A DNA stretch of 64,000 nucleotides from VAZQ01 sp035293945 (GTDB lineage Bacteria; Pseudomonadota; Alphaproteobacteria; Rhizobiales; Xanthobacteraceae): NCBI GenBank assembly GCA_035293945.1, contig DATGLV010000045.1, positions 124,001-188,000 on the forward strand, written 5' to 3'. The notes beneath the pieces are model-generated. The model searched no databases. It was not told where the DNA came from and was given only the letters and a program-made list of their open reading frames with translations. The position numbers were made by a program, and so were the translations under genes. This document shows positions 59,619 through 64,000 of this stretch, piece by piece (position 1 is the first letter of the stretch; each line of letters opens with the position of its first letter).

Positions 59619-60644
59619 CTACTGAAAGAGCTCCCGGTACACCTGGTTCCAGTGCTCGTAGCCTTTGGCGGTGATGGCGGGCGTGATCACGTTGCCGGTG
59701 AAGCCGCCGGTTTCCGGGATCAGATCGGGAAATCGCGGCGGCACATCGGGACGTGCCGGCAAATAGTCGGCCGCCTGAAAGATCTTTTGCCCTTCGGGCG
59801 AGGTCATGAACTCGATGAACAACAAGCCGGCGCTGGGGTGCGGGGCGCCCTTGGTCATGCCGACGAGGCCGGGCGCGACCGTGACCGGATCAAGCTTGAC
59901 CCAGTCGACCGGCGCGCCCTTGTCGGCGCTGATGGCCGCATGATGATTGAGAATCTGCAGGCTCATCGCATATTCGCGGGCGATCACCTGATCGAGCACC
60001 GCACGGGCACTCGCGCTCACGCTCTTGATGTTCTGACGGCTGAGCTTGCGCAGGTAGTCCATGCCGCGCGCTTCGCCCATGCTGGTCAAAATATTGCCGA
60101 TGAAGCCCGGCGCCCCGGTCAAGTCGTTGGGCTTCCACACCATCTTGTCCTTCCAGAAGGGCGCGAGCAGATCCTCATAGGAATGCGGGCGCTGCGCCGC
60201 CGGTACGAGCGCCGTGTTGATTGCCGGTGTGATGACGAAAAGATGCGAGGAGACCCAATAGTGGTTGGGGTCGCGATAGCGCTGCGGCAGCTCTTCGCCG
60301 TTGGCGGTGGTGAACTGCTTGGCGGCGCCCGCCGCGATCAAGACTTCGAGCCCGGTATTGAGCCCGAAAATATCGGATTTGACCTGTCCGGCCTTCTGCT
60401 CGTTGAGCATTTTCAGAATGTTGACCTGGCTGTCGGCGCGCGCGTAGCTGACCTTGATGCCGTATTTGGCCTCGAACGCTGAGGCGAGCGGCCGCACGAT
60501 CTGATCGACAATCAAGTCGGTATAGTAGACGACCTCGCCTTCCTGCTTGGCTTTGGCGATGAGGTCGGGGCTCACCTCGGCGGCGGTGGCTTGCACGGTT
60601 GCGAGCGCGAACACGCCGATGATGAGAACACGGGCGAATTGCAT
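59619..60644 (-). CDS. Extracellular solute-binding protein family 1
   Basis: A 341-residue exported protein of the family that contains iron(III) and putrescine/2-aminoethylphosphonate binding proteins. Signal peptide: MQFARVLIIGVFALATVQAT with cleavage near TAAE. The mature domain has EGEVVYYTDLIVDQIVRPLASAFE and SDIFGLNTGLEVLIAAG. The start at 60644 has GGAGGTG upstream. No permease or ATPase is adjacent, so it is an orphan receptor. Substrate unknown. Confidence 0.9.
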   Translation of the reverse strand: MQFARVLIIGVFALATVQATAAEVSPDLIAKAKQEGEVVYYTDLIVDQIVRPLASAFEAKYGIKVSYARADSQVNILKMLNEQKAGQVKSDIFGLNTGLEVLIAAGAAKQFTTANGEELPQRYRDPNHYWVSSHLFVITPAINTALVPAAQRPHSYEDLLAPFWKDKMVWKPNDLTGAPGFIGNILTSMGEARGMDYLRKLSRQNIKSVSASARAVLDQVIAREYAMSLQILNHHAAISADKGAPVDWVKLDPVTVAPGLVGMTKGAPHPSAGLLFIEFMTSPEGQKIFQAADYLPARPDVPPRFPDLIPETGGFTGNVITPAITAKGYEHWNQVYRELFQ

Positions 60645-60646
60645 CG

Positions 60647-60784
60647 GGCACCTCCGATCGGAGTTTCCCACGATGGGAAACGAGGTGGCTGCGTAGGGCG
60701 GCCCTCGTGGCCGCCCGCCTTCTTTACCACAGCCGGGCGCCCACAAGGGGCGCCACTACGAACGGATGGCCCTTGGTTTGGGGG
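60647..60784. repeat. Palindromic repeat between solute-binding protein and acyl-CoA synthetase
   Basis: GCGTAGGGCGGCCCTCGTGG and AAGGGGCGCCACTACG are outer arms around a GGCCGCC / GGGCGCC interior. It is unrelated in sequence to the other families here. Confidence 0.55.
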
Positions 60785-62962
60785 CTACTTCCGCAACACC
60801 ACGAGCGCATCGAGCGCAACCGCGTCTCGGCCTGCAGGCAGGGCCACGAAAGGATTAATGTCGATCGACTCGACCGCGTCTCCTAAATCGTGCGCGAGGC
60901 GTGAGAGTGCCAGCATGGCGGCAAGCACGCTCTCGCGGTCGGCCGGCTCGCCGCCGCGATAGCCTTTGAGCAGGGTGCCCACGCTCGTGCGCGCGAGCAT
61001 CGCTTCGGCCTGCCAGCATGACAGCGGGATCGCCCCGAAGGCGATGTCGCGCGAAAGCTCGAGCAGCACGCCCCCGGCGCCGAACATCAGCACCGGCCCG
61101 ACCTCCGGATCGCGTTGCACCCCGAGCACCAGCTCGATCCCACCGGAAATTTGCTCGGCCACGAGCACTTGCGCGAGCCGCGCGCCCCCCCGCGCGCGCG
61201 AGAAGCTCTCGCCGATGCGCGCATGAGCCGCCCGCAGCTCCGTGTCGTTCTTTATCCCGACCACCACGCCGCCGATGTCGGACTTGTGTTGCACCTCGGC
61301 CGCCAGAATCTTGAGCACCAGCGGATAGCCGATCTCCTGCGCGGCGCGCACCGCTTCCCCCTCGCTACCGGCGGCAAGCTCGCGCGGCGTGCGGATCCCG
61401 TAGGTGCGCAAGAGCGCCTTGGCCTGCGCTTCGTCGAGCACTGTGCGGCCGTCGCCGGCGGCGCGGCCCTGGGCCAGCGCCGTCGCGATGGCGGCCCGCT
61501 CCTTCTGTGATGCAGGGGGCGACGGCATTTCCCTGTCGCGCCCCTGCAGCGCTCCATAGCGGCCGGCGGCCGCCACCGCCTTCAGGGCCTTGTCGACCTC
61601 CTGCAGCACCGGCAAATGCTTGAGCTCGGCGCGGAAGCCGCGGCTGTGATCGGTCAAGCCGTAGGAGATCATGGAGACGACCGCGATCGGCTTCGCGCCG
61701 GCCTTGGCCCGCGCATCGACCTGGCGCAGATTCTCAGTCTTCGCATTCGTGCCCGCGGCCGCCGGAAGCTCTTCCTGCACGAGCAGGGCGTCGATGCCGG
61801 GATCATCAAGCAGGATATCGATGATGCGGAAATAGTTCTCGGCGCTGCTCAGCGCCGTGAAGCCACCGTCGAGCGGATTGCCGAGCGATGTGCCGACCCC
61901 CAGCACCGAGGCAAGCCGCGCGGTCGTCTCTGCACGCAGCGGCGGAAACTCAAGCCCGTTGCGGGTTGCTGATTCGAGCATCAGCCCTTTGAGGCCGCCC
62001 GAGAAGGTGAGCGCCCCGAGCCGCGGGCCGCGCGGAGGCGCCGCATGAGCAAAATAGTCGATCGCCTCGATCATATCGTCGAGGGTGTTCACCCGGATGA
62101 GGCCCAACGTCTCGGCGACCGCGTCAAAGCAGGCGAGCGAGCCGGCAAGCGAGCCCGTGTGAGCGAGCGCGGCCTTCTGGCTTTCCGCCGACCCGCCGAT
62201 CTTGACGGCGACGATAGGCTTGGCGGCGCGGCGTGCATATTCGCAGGCGCTCTGGAAATCGTCGCCGTTGCGGATTGCTTCGATGAAGCAGCCGATCACC
62301 TTGATGTCGGGATCATCGACCAGATAACGAATGTAGTCGGCGGTTGTCAGCCCGAGCTCGTTGCCGCTTGTCAGCGCGTAGCTCACCGCGATGGCGCGGC
62401 TCGCGAGGGTGCGATAGAGCGCCATGATGATGCCGCCGCTTTGGCCCACCACTGCGGCTGGCCCGCGTGTCAGCGCACGGATGCGGTCATCCGGAATGGT
62501 CAGCAGACGACCCGGCGCCGCCAGATTGCCATTGCAATTGGGGCCCGACACCGCAAGTCCGGCGTCCGCAATGGCGTGGCGCAGCATCTCACCAAGCGCG
62601 CGGCCTTGGCTGTCGCCGCCTTCGCCGAAGCCGCTCGAGAAAACTGTGGCGCTGCGCGCGCCCGATTTTCCGGCTTCTCTGATGGTGTCGATTGCGGCCT
62701 TGCCGGGCACGAGCACCACCACATGATCCGGCCGCTCCGGCAGATCGGCGAGCGAAGGATAGCAGGTCTCTCCGCCCCACACGGTCGCGTTGCGCGGATT
62801 GACCGGGAAGACCTTGCCGGCAAAGCCCGCTCGCGTCAGCGCGCGCTTAACGCCGCCCGACCAGCTGCCGGGCCGATCGCTGGCACCCACGATCGCGATG
62901 TTGGTGGGATTGAGCAGCGCGGCGACGCCTGCGGTTCGTTGTTCTTTGGTCAGGCCTGACAT
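60785..62962 (-). CDS. NDP-forming acyl-CoA synthetase (acetate--CoA ligase family)
   Basis: A 725-residue fused ADP-forming acyl-CoA synthetase. The order is: CoA-binding Rossmann domain (about 12-130, ALLNPTNIAIVGASDRPGSW), succinyl-CoA-ligase-like domains with the probable phosphohistidine in LAHTGSLAGSLACF, and an ATP-grasp domain (about 500-725) with GYPLVLKILAAEVQHKSDIGG. The start at 62962 (MSGLTKEQRT) is preferred to 63142, which reads into a repeat. It activates a carboxylic acid to its CoA thioester, possibly a product of the aromatic pathway genes downstream on the same strand. Confidence 0.92.
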   Translation of the reverse strand: MSGLTKEQRTAGVAALLNPTNIAIVGASDRPGSWSGGVKRALTRAGFAGKVFPVNPRNATVWGGETCYPSLADLPERPDHVVVLVPGKAAIDTIREAGKSGARSATVFSSGFGEGGDSQGRALGEMLRHAIADAGLAVSGPNCNGNLAAPGRLLTIPDDRIRALTRGPAAVVGQSGGIIMALYRTLASRAIAVSYALTSGNELGLTTADYIRYLVDDPDIKVIGCFIEAIRNGDDFQSACEYARRAAKPIVAVKIGGSAESQKAALAHTGSLAGSLACFDAVAETLGLIRVNTLDDMIEAIDYFAHAAPPRGPRLGALTFSGGLKGLMLESATRNGLEFPPLRAETTARLASVLGVGTSLGNPLDGGFTALSSAENYFRIIDILLDDPGIDALLVQEELPAAAGTNAKTENLRQVDARAKAGAKPIAVVSMISYGLTDHSRGFRAELKHLPVLQEVDKALKAVAAAGRYGALQGRDREMPSPPASQKERAAIATALAQGRAAGDGRTVLDEAQAKALLRTYGIRTPRELAAGSEGEAVRAAQEIGYPLVLKILAAEVQHKSDIGGVVVGIKNDTELRAAHARIGESFSRARGGARLAQVLVAEQISGGIELVLGVQRDPEVGPVLMFGAGGVLLELSRDIAFGAIPLSCWQAEAMLARTSVGTLLKGYRGGEPADRESVLAAMLALSRLAHDLGDAVESIDINPFVALPAGRDAVALDALVVLRK

Positions 62963-62983
62963 CTGTTGCTCACGGCTCGCCAG

Positions 62984-63070
62984 CGTCGGCCCCGCGCAAG
63001 CCAGGACCCAAACGCCGCGCCCTCTCGATGGCTCGCAGGTGTGTGGGTCCCTGCTTGCGCAGGGACGACC
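62984..63070. repeat. Paired palindromic repeat, GTCGTCCCTGC family
   Basis: GTCGGCCCCGCGCAAGCCAG and GGGTCCCTGCTTGCGCAGGG units with CTCTCGATGGCTCGC between. A half GTAGCCCGGATG element follows at 63144-63173 (CTTCGCCCCATCCGGGCTAC). They lie between divergent genes and leave little room for promoters. Confidence 0.8.
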
Positions 63071-63213
63071 GGGATATGTGGCGAGACATGTGCATGCCGG
63101 CCCGGCCGCGCGCAAGCGCCCGGGAGAATCTGGTCCTCGCACCCCGATTTGCGCTTCGCCCCATCCGGGCTACAGTCGTGGCCTGCGCGTGCAATGGCAG
63201 GCCTGGGGTCCCG

Positions 63214-64000
63214 ATGAAGAACATCAATCCGAATCCGTTCACCACCCGTCCGGAGATCGACGGCACCTTTGGGGCGGTGGCCTCGACCCATTGGATCGCC
63301 ACGGCGGTCGGCATGCGCACGCTCGAGCGCGGCGGCAACGCATTTGATGCAGCGGTCGCCACCGCCTTCACGCTGCAGGTCGTCGAGCCGCATCTCAATG
63401 GCCCGGGCGGCGACGTCACGGTCATTCTGTATGACGAGAGGAAGCGCAAGCCCGAGGTGATCTGCGGCCAGGGGCCGGCGCCCGCCGGCGCAAGCATCGC
63501 GCATTATCGCGGCCTCGGGCTTGATCTCGTGCCTGGCACCGGTCTGCTCGCCACCTGCGTGCCCGGCACGTTCGAGACCTGGATGCTGATCCTGCGCGAC
63601 TACGGCACCATGCGCCTTGCTGAGGTGCTGGAGCCGGCGATTTCCTACGCGACGCAAGGGCATCCGCTGGTCGAGCGCGCCAGCGCCACGATTGCGAGCG
63701 TCGAGCAATTGTTTCGCCGGCATTGGCCGACTTCGGCCGCCGTCTATCTGCCGGGCGGGAAAGTGCCCGCTCCCGGCACGCTGTTCAGCAACAAGGGACA
63801 TGCCGATACCTATCGGCGCATCTTGCGCGAAGCCGAGAGCGCCGGCAGCGACCGCGAGCGGCAGATCGAGGCGGCGCGACGCGCCTGGTCGCAGGGTTTC
63901 GTCGCGGAAGCGATCGATCGCTTCTGCCGCACGCAAGACGTGATGGACACGAGCGGCACCCCGCATCACGGCGTGCTCACCGGCGCCGATATGGCAGCCT
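63214..64000 (+). CDS. Gamma-glutamyltransferase, N-terminal part
   Basis: An open frame of 262 codons running off the window end, starting at ATG 63214. The product begins MKNINPNPFTTRPEID and contains VASTHWIATAVGMRTLERGG, NAFDAAVATAFTLQVVEPH, NGPGGDVTVILY and CVPGTFETWMLILRDYG, the N-terminal blocks of gamma-glutamyltransferases (Ntn hydrolases that autocleave before a catalytic threonine). The catalytic threonine lies beyond the window. No signal peptide is seen, so a cytoplasmic relative (e.g. a cephalosporin-acylase-like or oxamate-type member) is possible. No other frame is supported here. Confidence 0.85.
   Translation, partial: MKNINPNPFTTRPEIDGTFGAVASTHWIATAVGMRTLERGGNAFDAAVATAFTLQVVEPHLNGPGGDVTVILYDERKRKPEVICGQGPAPAGASIAHYRGLGLDLVPGTGLLATCVPGTFETWMLILRDYGTMRLAEVLEPAISYATQGHPLVERASATIASVEQLFRRHWPTSAAVYLPGGKVPAPGTLFSNKGHADTYRRILREAESAGSDRERQIEAARRAWSQGFVAEAIDRFCRTQDVMDTSGTPHHGVLTGADMAA

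Noticed and set aside
1..64000. tRNA, rRNA, riboswitch, insertion sequence, attachment site or phage gene
   Set aside because: No cloverleaf with a T-loop GTTCGA block, no rRNA sequence, no transposase or integrase frame and no target duplications were recognised in the gaps examined.

Overview
This is a gene-dense, high-GC stretch that looks like chromosome from an alphaproteobacterium of the order Hyphomicrobiales (Bradyrhizobium / Rhodopseudomonas / Xanthobacteraceae-like). Three things in the sequence point there: an imuA-imuB-dnaE2 mutagenesis cassette, two operators of the alphaproteobacterial LexA form GTTC-N7-GTTC, and many short mosaic palindromic repeats of the kinds scattered through those genomes. 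I recognise 55 protein genes (two cut by the window ends, one of only 32 codons), no tRNA, rRNA or CRISPR, and no transcriptional regulator gene.

Layout. (1) 1-381: tail of a lipocalin-like protein. (2) 382-12465, all on the minus strand: a long catabolic/transport run reading cyclase, cupin, SDR, 3-hydroxyacyl-CoA-dehydrogenase-like enzyme, periplasmic binding protein, LivG, LivF, LivH, LivM, beta-keto acid cleavage enzyme (BKACE), a pair of creatinase/M24-fold proteins and a class II aldolase-like enzyme. (3) 12665-14855, plus strand: gamma-resorcylate-decarboxylase-like amidohydrolase, D-2-hydroxyacid dehydrogenase, small CPCC protein. (4) 14964-23101: two divergent hydantoinase A/B pairs. 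(5) 23198-29202, plus strand: a complete NitT/TauT-type ABC transporter followed by a second copy of the creatinase-fold pair. (6) 29205-32053, minus: ThDP enzyme and cyclase. (7) 32174-38377, plus: TTT binding protein, aldehyde dehydrogenase, flavoprotein, SoxC/SoxD-type sulfite dehydrogenase, tautomerase. (8) 38440-44961, minus: the SOS island, with imuA-imuB-dnaE2 and an unknown gene, each transcription unit with its own LexA box. (9) 45136-49670, plus: orphan molybdenum hydroxylase large subunit, DUF3617-like protein, UbiD decarboxylase. (10) 49834-51951, minus: RecD/Dda-like helicase, alpha/beta hydrolase and a 32-residue LigA-like mini-protein. (11) 52164-62962: an aromatic ring-cleavage neighbourhood (two FAH hydrolases, a dihydroxyphthalate-decarboxylase-like protein, class II aldolase-like enzyme, gentisate-dioxygenase-like bicupin, two alpha/beta hydrolases), a solute-binding protein and an acyl-CoA synthetase. 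(12) 63214-end: start of a gamma-glutamyltransferase.

How it fits together. Most of the window is a scavenging and ring- or amide-opening repertoire: importers or binding proteins of four families, ATP-dependent amidohydrolases (hydantoinase A/B), creatinase-fold proteins, BKACE, decarboxylases and ring-fission hydrolases. The SOS cassette is the one stretch with a clear non-catabolic role.

Most notable: an unknown LexA-controlled gene next to imuAB-dnaE2; two repeat elements translated in frame inside imuB; a duplicated pair of creatinase-fold genes that have lost metal ligands; an alpha/beta hydrolase whose nucleophile is replaced by alanine; a tiny LigA-like gene coupled to a hydrolase; and repeats that supply stop codons or C-termini to several genes. 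All of this is read by eye; no similarity search was run.
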